The translations under genes were made by a program, and so were the position numbers. The notes beneath the pieces were generated by a model, which saw nothing but the letters and a program-made list of their open reading frames with translations, was not told where the DNA came from and did not search any database. Shown here piece by piece: positions 35,201-45,524 of a DNA stretch of 64,000 bases. How positions within the stretch are numbered: position 1 is the first letter of the stretch; each line of letters opens with the position of its first letter. This DNA is from Rehmannia glutinosa (lineage: Eukaryota > Streptophyta > Magnoliopsida > Lamiales > Orobanchaceae), in NCBI GenBank assembly GCA_016081115.2, contig JABTTQ020002611.1, positions 481,279-545,278 on the forward strand. The letters are read 5' to 3'.

Positions 35201-36815
35201 TGAGGATGTATTTCCCTTTTCTCGAGCGCTGTGCTAGAAGAAGAAAGCTGCGAGAAAAGAAGCTCTGTTACGCCTGGTCGCCCAAGAATATCCCATAATT
35301 TCTACTTACTCAATTGTGCCGGTGATTTCAACTTTGATGCGAGTGGCGGTGACTCAAGTCGGATAGGTGAGATGCGTGAAATCTTCAAGAAGATCTGTGA
35401 AGAGATTGAGAAGATTGAGCGACACCAAGCCTCTCTCGACATGCACCTGGACAACATAGATGCCACTCTCACAGCGGACTTGAGAGGAGTGGTGGTCGGG
35501 ATAAGGGAATGGTCTCACAGAGAGTGCCATGCGTCTCGAGCAAGTTCGCTACTTCAAGGCACTATATAATAGAATCTTTGGTTTGGAGGGTGACAATGCC
35601 GACATGAAGCGAGGATCTGAGACCTATAAGGAGAGATTGCATGCCTCTCATACAAGCGAAATGGAGTTCTTTGCATGAATTTCATCGAAAAAAGAAATTC
35701 TGCGTGTTGAAGAGAATATGAATACGAAGTTCACCTTCTCATGGCTGAAATGAAATTGGTGGCAGTGAATCGAAGGCCACTCGCTTAGAATTCCACATAG
35801 CTTACGCCGCATCGGACTCTAAGCGAACTCGGCTCTCGGCCGACTAGATTTTATGCTCGCATGAGGGAATGTTCCTGGGGTTCCTCTCTCCTTCGATGAT
35901 GCCAAAAAGGGGAAGAGGAATACGAGGAAATTGAAGGAAGAAACAAGCGAGAAGCAAAAGGATGAACTAACTTTGTTGAGAAGGAGAAGGAAAAGCTGTT
36001 GAGGGGGAAAGGTCAAAGGATTTGACCCGATGTTTCTTGAAACCCCTTAGGAAGGTCATGTGACAAAGATCTATAATCAAGCAAACTTTCGTGATCTGCC
36101 GATCCAACACTCTTTGTGCCCATGTCGAGAAGAGAAAAATTGTAGAAGCGAGGGATGGAGGAGTTCGACAAGAGAACAGATGCCCGCGTTGAAGAAATGT
36201 TGAAATAATTTGGTGGCATTCCGGCAGAAAGGATCAAGATGCCATTCTATATGACGGAAACGAGCCAAGATCGGTTGAAGAATTTCAAACTCTCGAATCA
36301 AAGGCTATTTCAAGAATATGTCGTTAGCCCAAGCCAGGATCTGTCTTGGGAGAAAGGGCGAAGTTATGTGAAGAAGGCGATGGCGGCGGACTACAAAGAA
36401 CCATTTGGTGTAAAGAAGACTCTGTCAAGTATACACCCCAGAGAAAAAGGAAGAAGTGGTGGAGGAAGAGGTTTTCGACCTAGACCTTTGCCCAAAAATA
36501 TTGAATACGTAGATCCAGGCAAGAATGGAATGAACTACTAGGCTAGGTATGATGCAAGAGCAATAACGGAAGTGGCTAGAAAGAATCTTGAATATGTGAA
36601 GAGAATTGAAGAGGAAAACAAAAGACAAGATCAACTATGGCAAGAAAGGAAGCGAAAAGAGCGATCTTTGCGAAGAGAGCTTATGAAAAGAAGAAAGCAT
36701 TTGAAGAAGAAAAGAAAAGAAAGAGAGCGATGATGACAGAGTCAAGAGGAAAGAAAGAAGCAAAAGGCGATGAAGTGTTCTTTGCGAACCCGTCATGTAT
36801 TTTACTTTTGTAAAT
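32268..36815 (+). pseudogene. A2 ORF3, large third ORF in envelope position
   Basis: Starts at ATG 32268 (MAPKLDFVKLSKQIHW). The N-terminal quarter (HFYVNAL, VDLAAAWKEVAK, KCVDMK, then MAAIIQGKKVNWAEFVYNRL and GLVIGHLMEAKGIPLQHGKP at 32783-32970) resembles the 'putative plant transposon protein' domain. Next comes a Lys/Glu/Pro-rich middle with VETPSDAMVQDPETSA-type repeats (34600-34700) and a helical stretch (IGEMREIFKKICEEIEKIER, 35360). The end holds an RGG-like box (GRSGGGRGFRPRPLPKNIEY, 36445) and a charged coiled coil to 36733. About 4.5 kb. No signal peptide or membrane span was seen, so 'env-like' describes only its position. Confidence 0.6.
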
Positions 36816-37066
36816 ACATTTTTGTAAGTCATCTCGTACACTCTATAAAGTGTTTTGGAATCATCTCACTGTATCTGTATCCTAGCATAGTGTGTGTAAT
36901 TTGCTAGATATGAGTATGCTCGATACACCTTGTAAATAGTTGTGTAAAGGACAAGAATGATATGATCAATAAAATGATCTATTCAACGCATACATTCTTT
37001 GTTTACGCATTGCATGTCCAGATCTGTCTTTGTTTACATTCTATTTAATGTTTTTAAGTTTTGGCA
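36816..37066 (+). other. A2 3' untranslated region
   Basis: AT-rich, colinear with 670-914. It contains GATCAATAAAATGATC (36963), a short hairpin with an AATAAA-like core that could serve as a polyadenylation signal. No ORF. Confidence 0.4.
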
Positions 37067-37085
37067 TCATCAAAAAGCGGGAAAT
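37067..37085 (+). other. Polypurine tract of A2
   Basis: CATCAAAAAGCGGGAAAT immediately before TGTTGGG, as in A1. Confidence 0.65.
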
Positions 37086-38661
37086 TGTTGGGAAATTTAT
37101 TGTTTAGATTTTGATGAATGCCATGTAAAACTTAAACTAGAAAGTTGGCACCCCATTTTCCTTGTAATTTGTATTGTAATAGATAGTCTTTGAATAAAAT
37201 TTAGTCAAGTCGGCTATGCTGGAAATACAAGAAGTCAATCAAGATCAAGTGAAGACTCATTGAGGAACAAGCGAGTATGGGCAAGAAGAAGAGACAAGAA
37301 CTCATTTGAAGGAGTATCAATTTGTGAAACAAGCGTGTGAAGACTCGGTCAAGTCAACTCAAGGAGCCAAGTCTCATGTTGAAGTGACGGATGAGTCATC
37401 CAATGTTTGGAAGCTAACTCAAGTCACCTGGGGAATAAAAGACATCAATCAAGTCAAGACAACCGAGCGAGATCCGTTGATGAAAGTCAAGAATGTTACT
37501 CGGAGTAGTAACTGTTAAAGTTGTCGAGAGAAAGTATTAGTTCAGTTGTGTGCAAAAGGAACAAACCAATAGGAAACACTTGCACCAAGTGTCGAAACGC
37601 CGCAATCTTTGCCGCAAGACATTAAATACGAGGAAATGTCAACATCAAGGACTACAACAAGACCAGCCAACGAACACAAGTGAATTTTGAAAATGAACCT
37701 ATCTCTTCAATTGGCGATTTTTTAAAGTTCACTATAAAAGGCCGAGGAATCACATTGAGAAAAGGTTACCTTGCACACGAGAAATCAAGCTCTATTCATC
37801 TTTGTAACTCCGCAAATACTCTCAAAGTATATTCAAGAAAAATCCTCAAGCCTAAATCTCGAAGGAAATAGATCCAACACCAAGCTATGAAGGAAACACA
37901 ACTTCAAACATGTTGAAGAGGAAACTTTTGTAGAATCAAAAGGGGTCTACTTTCCAAAGAGGATTGTAGGAAGGTTAAAGGTCGAACCAATCTCAATTTA
38001 TTGGAGGGCTTCGTGATCAAACCCAAGAAGTTTGAGATAGTGAGTGAAGTAGCAAAGGCAAAATTGCCCCTGTGAAGAAAAGTGAGTGAGTCGGACGAGA
38101 AGCTTGATTGTGTGACCAAGGTATCTCAGATCGAGTCAAGGAGCAAGTCAGTGCGTGATCAAGACTTGTCTCTAGGCGATAACCACTTTGTGGCGATCAT
38201 TACTTAGTGGATTCCTCCAAGAGTTGGAGAAGAGAGGAGTAGAAGAATTACCCCATCTTGAACCTCTATAAAATTTACTTGTGTCATTTACATTTCAACA
38301 TATTTACATTTACGCACACATACTTTATATCTGTGATAATTTGATATCCAAGCGATAAATTACTAAGTGCTAAAATCAAGTGTTAAAACAAAGTTAAATC
38401 AAATTCAAGGGTGTTAAGTCTTCATTTGAAAAACTCATCACGTACCAAGTTAAGGTTTAGACTAAACAAAGTGAGTTATTCTATCAACAACTATATCGAG
38501 TCCGTTGAGTGGCTAACTCACGATTAACTAACTTAGCTTTCCCTCAAGGACTTATTTGTGTATTAACTCGTAATAATTTTAAAAGGACTAAAATCGAAAA
38601 GTTGGTAAGGTTTATTCAACCCCTCCCTTCTAAACCTTACTTACACCCCTTGGGACCTACA
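37086..38661 (+). repeat. 3' LTR of A2
   Basis: TGTTGGGAAATTTATTG ... GGGACCTACA, 1,576 bp. It is followed by AGACT and then by minus-strand B sequence. It retains the TATA box (37733) that the 5' LTR has lost. The pair differs mostly by small clustered changes at CAG/CTG sites plus a roughly 90-bp gap in the 5' copy. Confidence 0.8.
37733..37740 (+). promoter_or_regulatory. LTR TATA box (A2 3' LTR)
   Basis: TATAAAAG in TTCACTATAAAAGGCCGAGG; equivalent to 1568 in A1 and 54294 in A3. Confidence 0.5.
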
Positions 38662-38662
38662 A

Positions 38663-39883
38663 GACTCTCGGTGATACTCATCGTTGTGGTTGTAATTGAT
38701 ATGTGTCATCTATCAATTTGCCCACATCGCCTTCTACTCTTTCGAGCCTCTCCTCATAGTAAACAACTTGTTTCCCCCTTTCTACAGGATTAGGCATCTC
38801 CCTCATCGGCTCATCTTGCTCTTCTTGAGTAGCAACCCCTCTCCTCTCTAAGCAACTTGATTACCCCTATTTCTAATGGATGTTGCTTCGGGGTTAGGAA
38901 GCTTAACTATTGTTCAATCTACTTGAATGAGCCAAAAATCATGCCCATCAAATTTTATCATTTGCATAGCGATTACAACATTCATATCAATCAAATTAGG
39001 CCCCGCGACCTCTGCATACCCCTCCAAATTAATATTGAAATATTCAAAGCAATAGGGGATTCATCCCCGATGCAAATTCCACCCCTCTCACTTTTTCTTA
39101 TCTTATCAAATTGTCGGGCTATCATAGCCGGCGTTTAAGCAAAAGACACTTGATCCGCGATGCCATACACCATATGATAAATAATTCATCTTTCCTTAAC
39201 GCTCCTCCGCTCTCCTCCATCACAAAAATTGTTTACTAAGACTCGTTGGACATATCGAAATATAGGGTTTGAATACTAGACGCCTTTGACGTGCTTGGCG
39301 TGTAGATTCATTTCACGTTTATCTTTTTCCAAAACCTATCCTTATCAAACTCCTCATGTTCCTCAACCCCATATGCCGGAGTTTTGTAAATTTCATTTAA
39401 ATCATCTATAGTAAGTTCCCTTTGCTCATTTCCCAAGCGAAATATAACTCCCTTCAAGTTTCTTTTTCGAACCACCAATTCAAAGTTACTCAATAATTCA
39501 AGTGTGATAATAGAATAAGTGGCCCATGCCCGTTTTAAAATTCATGCCAATCAATTACGCCACACAAAGACCAAAAATCGTCCAATAAACTTAAATTCGT
39601 AAGAGTAGGTTCATCGGGATACCTTGTATGAATCCATGGACGAAAGTAGAGTATCGTCCATCTAGCCGGTGTGTTTCATTTGGCAAGATGACATTAGAAG
39701 CTTCGGGTTCCTCGGGGTCGAAAATTGGTTGAGGCTCGAATCGGGTTCTGAGTTGGCTCCCTCCCCTCTTCTTGTATTCATCCTTGTTCCTTTTTCATCC
39801 CTAAAAGCCATGAATTTCAAGATCTTGAAGAGAAAAATCTGAAATTTTGGAATATCCCCAAACTTGGTGTAGAATTTGGACAA
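38663..39883 (-). pseudogene. B downstream ORF, Athila-type
   Basis: Minus strand, after the pol position. It starts near 39883 with a Ser/Asn-rich lead-in and MAFRDEKGTRMNTRRGEG (about 39810). It continues with FRLGNEQRELTIDDLNEIY and YGVEEHEEFDKDRFWKK (39440-39310), then YGIADQVSFA (about 39160) and NVVIAMQMIKFDGHDFW (about 38960-38930). Position after the GGGAGGCAACCC motif and the 'RLG.E.R.LT..DLNE' stretch fit the ORF described for Athila elements. Several stops. The function of this ORF family is not established. Confidence 0.5.
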
Positions 39884-40436
39884 GTTGGAAATTGAAGGTA
39901 TTTGATGGTGGGTTTCTTGAGAGGATGAAGGATTTGTGTTTTTGGTTTGAGATTTGTAGTGAATTTGGAGAGATTTGGAGAGTAGTTTGAGAATTTAGGG
40001 AAGGAATTTCGTAGGTTAGGGTTTGTGTAGGAGAAAGTGGGAGAAAAAGTGAGAATTTGGGGTTAAAATAGGGGTTTATGCAATCTTCCCCATTTTTGGG
40101 GTTGGGCCACGCGGCCGTGTGAAGTCACATGGGGGTCGTGTGGCCAGGCGTTGCGTCCGACGCGTCGTGTCTCTGGCCCTTTGTCACACGGCCGTGTGAT
40201 GGTCACTGGTCGGCCCTATGGTGGTCTTTGGGCGGTTGCCCTCTCGCATGGCAGGTCGTGTGATCTCACACTTTGTGTGGGGATTGGTTCCGTACTTTTT
40301 TTTTTGGTCGATAAGCGGGAGTTTGCCGTTCGCCTCCTACACAACAACTCAAGAAAACTAAATAAAAAGTAAAAATTAAAATTGAAATTAAAATTTAAGG
40401 CGATGAAAAAAAAAATGTACGAAAATAGGAAATAAA
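39884..40436 (-). other. B non-coding stretch with CG-rich palindromes
   Basis: No clear coding sequence. 40105-40265 holds an array of GGCCGTGTGA / TCACACGGCC words (40110, 40135, 40190, 40250) like those in the B LTRs. A (TTTAAATT)-rich patch lies at 40375-40400. Confidence 0.45.
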
Positions 40437-40560
40437 TTGGGTTGCCTCCCATGCATCGCTAAGTTTTACGTCTTGACCCGGACTTTAGATTTCTAATCAC
40501 TTTTGCTAAAACGTGTCATTTCAAAAATCTGTGGACCCTCACCGCCATCCCTCGATGTAT
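40437..40560 (-). other. Conserved GGGAGGCAACCC motif next to gag: pol deletion junction
   Basis: Minus-strand GTCAAGACGTAAAACTTAGC followed by CATGGGAGGCAACCCAA (40450-40437) is the landmark that normally lies after pol in Athila/Tat elements. Here gag ends only 100-250 bases upstream of it, so the protease-RT-RNase H-integrase block is absent. Confidence 0.6.
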
Positions 40561-41945
40561 GGCGTTGCATTGTTCTCGCGGATTTAGCTCAAGATCGCTT
40601 GGGAATTTGCCTTTTTGATGATGGCCTCCCACAACGGTTGGGATCCGGGGCTACTTGTGTTTCGAGAGATTTTAGTCTTGCGTTTACATTTGTGTTTAGG
40701 TGAGTGACCTATTCTTCTATCTGTCTATCTTGGTTTCATCTTTGTTAAGTCTTGCCCTTGTCTCTCCGATAAACGAGGATATCAACCCTTCAACAGATGC
40801 TTTCTTATCACTTGACTCGCTCTGCGCCTTGATTACCCATGTGATATCCCCGAGGTGGTCGCAAAATATTTTTATTGTTAGCATAAGAGAAATTTTCATG
40901 GTTTCGCAACCCTGGATGGTAGTAGTTGGGTATCCGATTATTTCTATAATTGTTGTTGATGTTCCTTTGTTAGCCCACAAAATTCGCTTCTTCTTCAACA
41001 ACAACAGGATCTCTTGGAGTCACTTGCTTCATCGCATCCATTTCATATTCGGCATGGATACATTGCGTGAGCATGGCGACCTTCTCATCCGAACACGCCA
41101 CTCGGTGGACAAGTAAACCTCTCGGATGGCCATTGGTAATGTTGTTCGCCATCTCCTCTAACAAGTCTAGTGCCTCCTCGGGATATTTCCCTAGTAGTGC
41201 ACCCCAGGATGCGGCATCTATAATTATACATGCGTTGCCACTCAAACCATTATAGAAGTATTGTACTTGTTGGTAGTCGGGATATCCATGTTGAGGGCAC
41301 TTCTTTAGCAATTCCCTGAATCTATCACATGCTTCATATAGTGGCTCGGCATCTAATTGCCTAAATCGGGCGATCTCGGATATTAGTTGCAACATATTAC
41401 TACGGGAAAATACTTGGCTAGAAACCATTGGATTAGTTACGCGCCCAATTTGCGGTGATGGTGTTAGGGAGCATAACCATTCTTTAGCCTTATTAGGTAG
41501 AGAAAATGCAAAAAGCGGCATTGAATAGTATCCTCGAAACACCATTCATTTTAACAAAGTATCCCAAATTTCTAAAAAGTGCACGGATGCGCGTTTGGAT
41601 CCTCAACGGCTCTACCCCCAAATTGGTTTTGTGACACCCTCGGATCAATCTTGGTTTTAGTTCAAAATTATTTGCATTAATCGCCAGACGGGCCACACCC
41701 CTTAAGTTTGACTTACCTCCTTTGAAGTAGTCCCTAATCGCCCTTCTCGCGGGCCTTTCCACTGGTCGGTCATTGACGCCGGCCCGCCCCGGCCCCACAG
41801 TGGCGTTCCTCATTGTTTCTATTTTCGCTGCGTTTGGATTTGTCCCATCCTCCATTGCTTTGGTTCTTTTCTTTAGTTGCTTCATTTGTCTTTTTGATTT
41901 CCAAATCAATGGGTATTGGTGGGTCGATCGGGAACGCATGATCAT
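40561..41945 (-). pseudogene. gag: B gag (Ty3/gypsy, Athila type)
   Basis: Minus strand. The N-terminal part in one frame is RRAIRDYFKGGKSNLRGVAR and NANNFELKPRLI (about 41730-41640), then RNLGYFVKMNGV. After a frameshift the core lies in a 190-codon open stretch (41545-40970): FAFSLPNKAKEWLCSL, EIARFRQLDAEPLYEACDRF, RELLKKCPQHGYPDYQQVQY, FYNGLSGNACIIIDAAS and EEALDLLEEMANN. This is the standard retrotransposon Gag domain of plant gypsy elements. A basic, Asn-rich tail follows (40980-40850). No zinc knuckle is visible. It would build the particle. Confidence 0.8.
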
Positions 41946-42095
41946 GCACTATCTCGCACTTAACAAAAACAATGTTAGAATGAATAAAACAAAAATAAAA
42001 AGAAAAATAATTTTGAAATTTTTGAAAAAAATACAAAATATGCTTCAATAATGATTGTACTACTTATTACAATATCTAAGTAGAATCTAATCAAT

Positions 42096-42112
42096 CCCAA
42101 ACAATGGCGCCA
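42096..42112 (-). other. Primer binding site of B
   Basis: Minus-strand TGGCGCCATTGTTTGGG, six bases inside the 5' LTR. TGGCGCC is the PBS start used by Athila/Tat-type gypsy elements. Confidence 0.75.
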
Positions 42113-42118
42113 AAAACT

Positions 42119-43654
42119 TGTTCGCCAAAAATATCCGGATCATACAAGCGCAAGTGTACATGGTAGTTTATAGAATAAGGGAAAGCAAGATTGTATTCCT
42201 CATGGATTGATATGTGAAACACTTAGTCTATGATAGCATCGCATTCAATTTTATTGAAGCGATCGAATATCCAATTTAAGTAAAAATAAAAAATAACAAA
42301 GAAAAATAAATAAATTTGCGAACCCCATAAGTAATTTCAACAACTATGAAGCAAGTAAAGTTTCTTCAATACATGGCGGTTTCTTCAATATTAAATGCAA
42401 GTAAAGTTTTAAAAACCAATTCATGCAATTCTATGGTTTCAATTCCTAAGTTAGTCTATTCCCCCTCCCGGCGATTGCATAAACAAAGTAGATTAATAAC
42501 AAGTGTAGGTCTCCGACTCGATACAATTATTATTAACTACCAAAAGATCTATTAATTGAATGACTCCGCACAATGATTGTAGGTCTCCGACTCGATACAC
42601 CCTTTTATGTCGAATCCGATTTCTATCTTTGTTAGAATTCATCTCCGAATTTCGCACTAACAAATATGACATGCAATTTATTCGGCAAATAAAAACAATT
42701 ATAATAAGCACTAGAATTCATAAAATAGAAAACATGAATTAATTAAGAAAATAAATAATCATATTTAACATGAATCCTGAGTTTCGATTATGCTCCTAAG
42801 ATCCTAAAGATATGCCAAACATTGAATACAAACTCATAGACAAATTCGAATCAATATTATGACATTGTTTAAGCACGGACAAGAGTTCTTAGACATAGAA
42901 AGAAAACCCCTTCTTGTCGAGAATGGATTCTCCTTCCAAGCCCTCGAAGCTCTTGTTCTCCCATAGATGCGAAAGCCTTATGGTGTTCTTTGCAACCTGG
43001 ACTTCTTTGCTCGAAGATTTTCGATTCTTGCGTTCTGTATTATTTGATGTGTTTTCTCTGTATGAACTTGTATATTTTCGTGCAAGCCTTGGGTCCCTTT
43101 TATAGATGCTTGGAGAGATTACCCAGCAGAGTTGGAATGGGAAGCAAACTTAGAAAAATGCGTCGAAACAGTCCCACATGGTGGTCGTGTGGCACCACAC
43201 GGCCTTGTGGTGTGTCCTTCACCCTTTCTTCGCACGCCCATGTGAGATCGCACAGGCGGGTGGTGCGATGTGATCCTTTTCCCACACGGCCGCGTCACTT
43301 CACACGGTCTGCCGTGTGGGCCTAACTCCGTCCTCTGCTTTTGCCCTTCCTCACATGGTTGTGTGGTTTCAAAATGGCATTTCCACACGGCCGTGTGACA
43401 CCACACGGCCCGGTAGTATGAAGTGTTTTTGTCCACTTTTTCATCGTTTTGATCTTTTCTTCGCATTGGTCAATTTTAGCCGGGCATTCTAACTGATATT
43501 TCTTCATTTTAAGCTCTGTTTTCGCAAGATTTACAAGAATACGCTGTGATATCATGCACTTTTAAGGAAACCAAGTAAAAACATAGTAAATATGCGTGCA
43601 AATGTACCAAATATATATCATTTTAAGCCTCAAAATATACGTATATTTTACACA
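42119..43654 (-). repeat. 5' LTR of element B
   Basis: On plus it starts TGTTCGCCAAAAATATCCGG and ends CGTATATTTTACACA. It is 1,536 bp and paired with 23168-24672. The PBS lies on its low-coordinate side, so it is the 5' LTR. It has a TATA box at 43097-43105 and CG-rich palindromes at 43170-43420. Confidence 0.75.
43097..43105 (-). promoter_or_regulatory. TATA box in B 5' LTR
   Basis: Minus-strand CTATAAAAG followed by GGACCC; would drive element B transcription. Confidence 0.5.
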
Positions 43655-44538
43655 TCGATCTGAACCTCCGGGGCCTTCAACCACCTTATCGCCAGTCTCA
43701 ACCTTTGTAAGGCCTTCACTAATCCTTTTTGCAGACTTAGTTGCATTAGGGTCTTCTACAATCTTCCCTTCAAAGATACGAAGTTGAATTGGGGTCTTGG
43801 ACGGTGGCATCCTTCGAGGTCTCTACCGCTTGCATTGCACTTTCAAGACCAACAGTCTCAACCGCCATGGTCTCGCTATCCAACCTTTACCTGTTTTGCA
43901 TCGGTGGCGTCCTTTGCCCATTGTGTAGTTAGAATTTGATTGAGACAACCTTAATCATTTGAGCATCGTCAATCCCACTCTATTATTTCGTTTCGAGTCT
44001 CACCTTCGCCTCCTAACCTCAACTTAGTGAGGTCTCCCACAACTTCTTCCGATCTAGCCTGTGGTGTGTTGATTTTCCCCTCGGTTAGTGCACCAACCGA
44101 ATAATGGCGGTGGGGTCACTAGACAAATGAGATTCGGCTATCCCTTTTTGAGTTGTCGGCCGATTGGGCGGTTGTCTCATCAACTTTCATAGGAGTTGGC
44201 TCGGCTAGGTTGCCTGCTACATATTCATCCCTAGTTCATTGCGTTACCACCGGGTAGTTCTTCGGAGTGTTGGTGAGGTAGAAACATCAATGTTCCCCAC
44301 AATCTCAAGAATATCGGGGTAGGAGAGATTTGAATGGATGATGACTCTCCAGGGCCCTTGATCAAAGATTTCTCATGCAACTCCATAGATTCTTTCAAGG
44401 CTTGTTGCAACTCCGCTTTCTCGGTTGGGTCACCAATGTCCAAAATCGCATATCATTGTCGCTATTGCTCGCAAGTTGTAAGGCACTATCGGGAGCTTCG
44501 GTGAAAAGGCAAGATTGAGGTTTTAGGGATTCCTCAAC
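43655..44538 (-). pseudogene. A4 ORF3, acidic middle part
   Basis: Minus strand from the C insertion to the B insertion. It contains ETMAVETVGLESAMQAVETS and KDATVQDPN (about 43870-43790), then KIVEDPNATKSAKRISEG and KVETGDKVVEGPGG (43750-43670). The A3 counterpart at 63530-63650 reads VETLGHESAILGVETPKDAI and EGNVEGPHG, in the same order, which fixes the homology and orientation. Upstream, 44443-44231 reads DPTEKAELQQALKESMELHE. Several frame breaks. Confidence 0.55.
44534..44538. other. Target site duplication of element C, left copy
   Basis: TCAAC directly before the LTR start TGTTTGATAAATG; repeated at 52204-52208 directly after the LTR end TTGGACTTACA. Confidence 0.7.
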
Positions 44539-44849
44539 TGTTTGATAAATGATTTTATCATGATTTTGATGATTTTGTCTTATACCAAAACAATGGTTTT
44601 AAAGGTTGTCCAAATACTCCTAAATGATTTAAAATGGTTTTAATATTTTCCGGAGTATTTCTTCAAGTTTTATTTTAGATAATATTGGACAATACTTTTA
44701 ATGATTTTGTGTTAATGTGTTTTTGCACCAAAACATTGTTTCTAAATGTTGTCCAAATACTCCCGATTGTTTTAAAATGTTTACTTTTAATGATTTAACA
44801 TGTGTTTTCTTGGAGTTTATTTTCGATAAAAATTGGGCAACATACGTCT

Positions 44850-45135
44850 CGAGGTCGATCGGTCGCCCTATAGGGCAACCCGTGCACTGAAAAAGAACGT
44901 TGAAACAGAAAATGAGATTGAAGGAATTTGATGCGGTCGACCGGTCATCAGAAGTCGGCCGTCGCCCGGGTCGACCGGTGCTGCTGTGCGAGTTTCTTTT
45001 CTGTTCTTCAAAATTGATAGGAAAACCATTTGGGCATGGGGTCGACCGAGTCGTATCCCCCGTCGACCGGTCGCCTTGTGTAAAATTGTATTCTTATTTT
45101 CAAACATCTATTTCTGTGACCGGCCGCCCTATGGT
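44850..45135. repeat. GGTCGACCGGTCGCC array in C LTR
   Basis: Six variants of GGTCGACCGGTCGCC occur at about 44853, 44936, 44963, 45041, 45062 and 45118. Each combines the palindromes GTCGAC and ACCGGT. They recur in the second LTR copy (46940-47150). Confidence 0.7.
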
Positions 45136-45277
45136 TTGACAAAATTCTAATGTTGTGCGTGAGACAACTTTCCCTTAAATTGTGGGATTGATTTCTAATG
45201 ACTATATTCTTCATTTGTCTTGCAATTTTTCTGATTTCAATCTCCTAGGAGGAGCCTATCATGTACAAGACATCTTC

Positions 45278-45285
45278 TATAAATA
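45278..45285 (+). promoter_or_regulatory. TATA box of C 5' LTR
   Basis: TATAAATA in CATCTTCTATAAATAGATGA, identical at 47298-47305 in the second LTR copy. Confidence 0.6.
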
Positions 45286-45524
45286 GATGAAGAATTGAAG
45301 CAACACAACAAGAGAGAATACTACAACACAACAAGATACATTCAAGCAAACATATTTGTTCTTCATTGTTATTATTCTTGTTGTAATTTGCCTAGCTTAT
45401 CACTTTCACATCTTGAGGTATAGGCTTTCATTTCTTGATTACACTTGCATTCAATATTGTATTATTCATTATCGAGTTGTAATCTTGAATTTGGGTTATC
45501 ATTCAATACAAGATATCCTTGTGA

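Larger units (their letters stand above)
25096..38661 (+). mobile_element. Element A2: near-complete Sirevirus-like copia retrotransposon with a third ORF
   Basis: About 13.6 kb: 5' LTR, PBS, gag, integrase, RT, RNase H, non-coding gap, large ORF3, PPT, 3' LTR. The gene order (integrase before RT) defines Ty1/copia; the long gag coiled coil and the extra ORF after pol fit Sireviruses. It is inserted in B in the opposite orientation. The 5' LTR lacks its first roughly 20 bases and about 90 bp near its end, so the target duplication cannot be read with confidence (GACT occurs at both borders). All ORFs are broken. Confidence 0.8.
23168..43654 (-). mobile_element. Element B: Athila-like Ty3/gypsy retrotransposon without pol, hosting A2
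   Basis: Two LTRs (23168-24672, 42119-43654) on the minus strand enclose PBS, gag, a GGGAGGCAACCC motif, an Athila-type ORF and a PPT. A2 (25096-38661) splits it. Removing A2 leaves 6,921 bp. The segment between gag and the GGGAGGCAACCC motif is where protease, RT, RNase H and integrase should be, but it is only a few hundred bases long and shows none of them. A short TCTG is seen at both outer borders (23164-23167 and 43659-43662), an imperfect target duplication. Confidence 0.75.

Noticed and set aside
32268..36815. Viral envelope glycoprotein
   Set aside because: No signal peptide, transmembrane segment, cleavage site or glycoprotein pattern. Only the position after pol is envelope-like.
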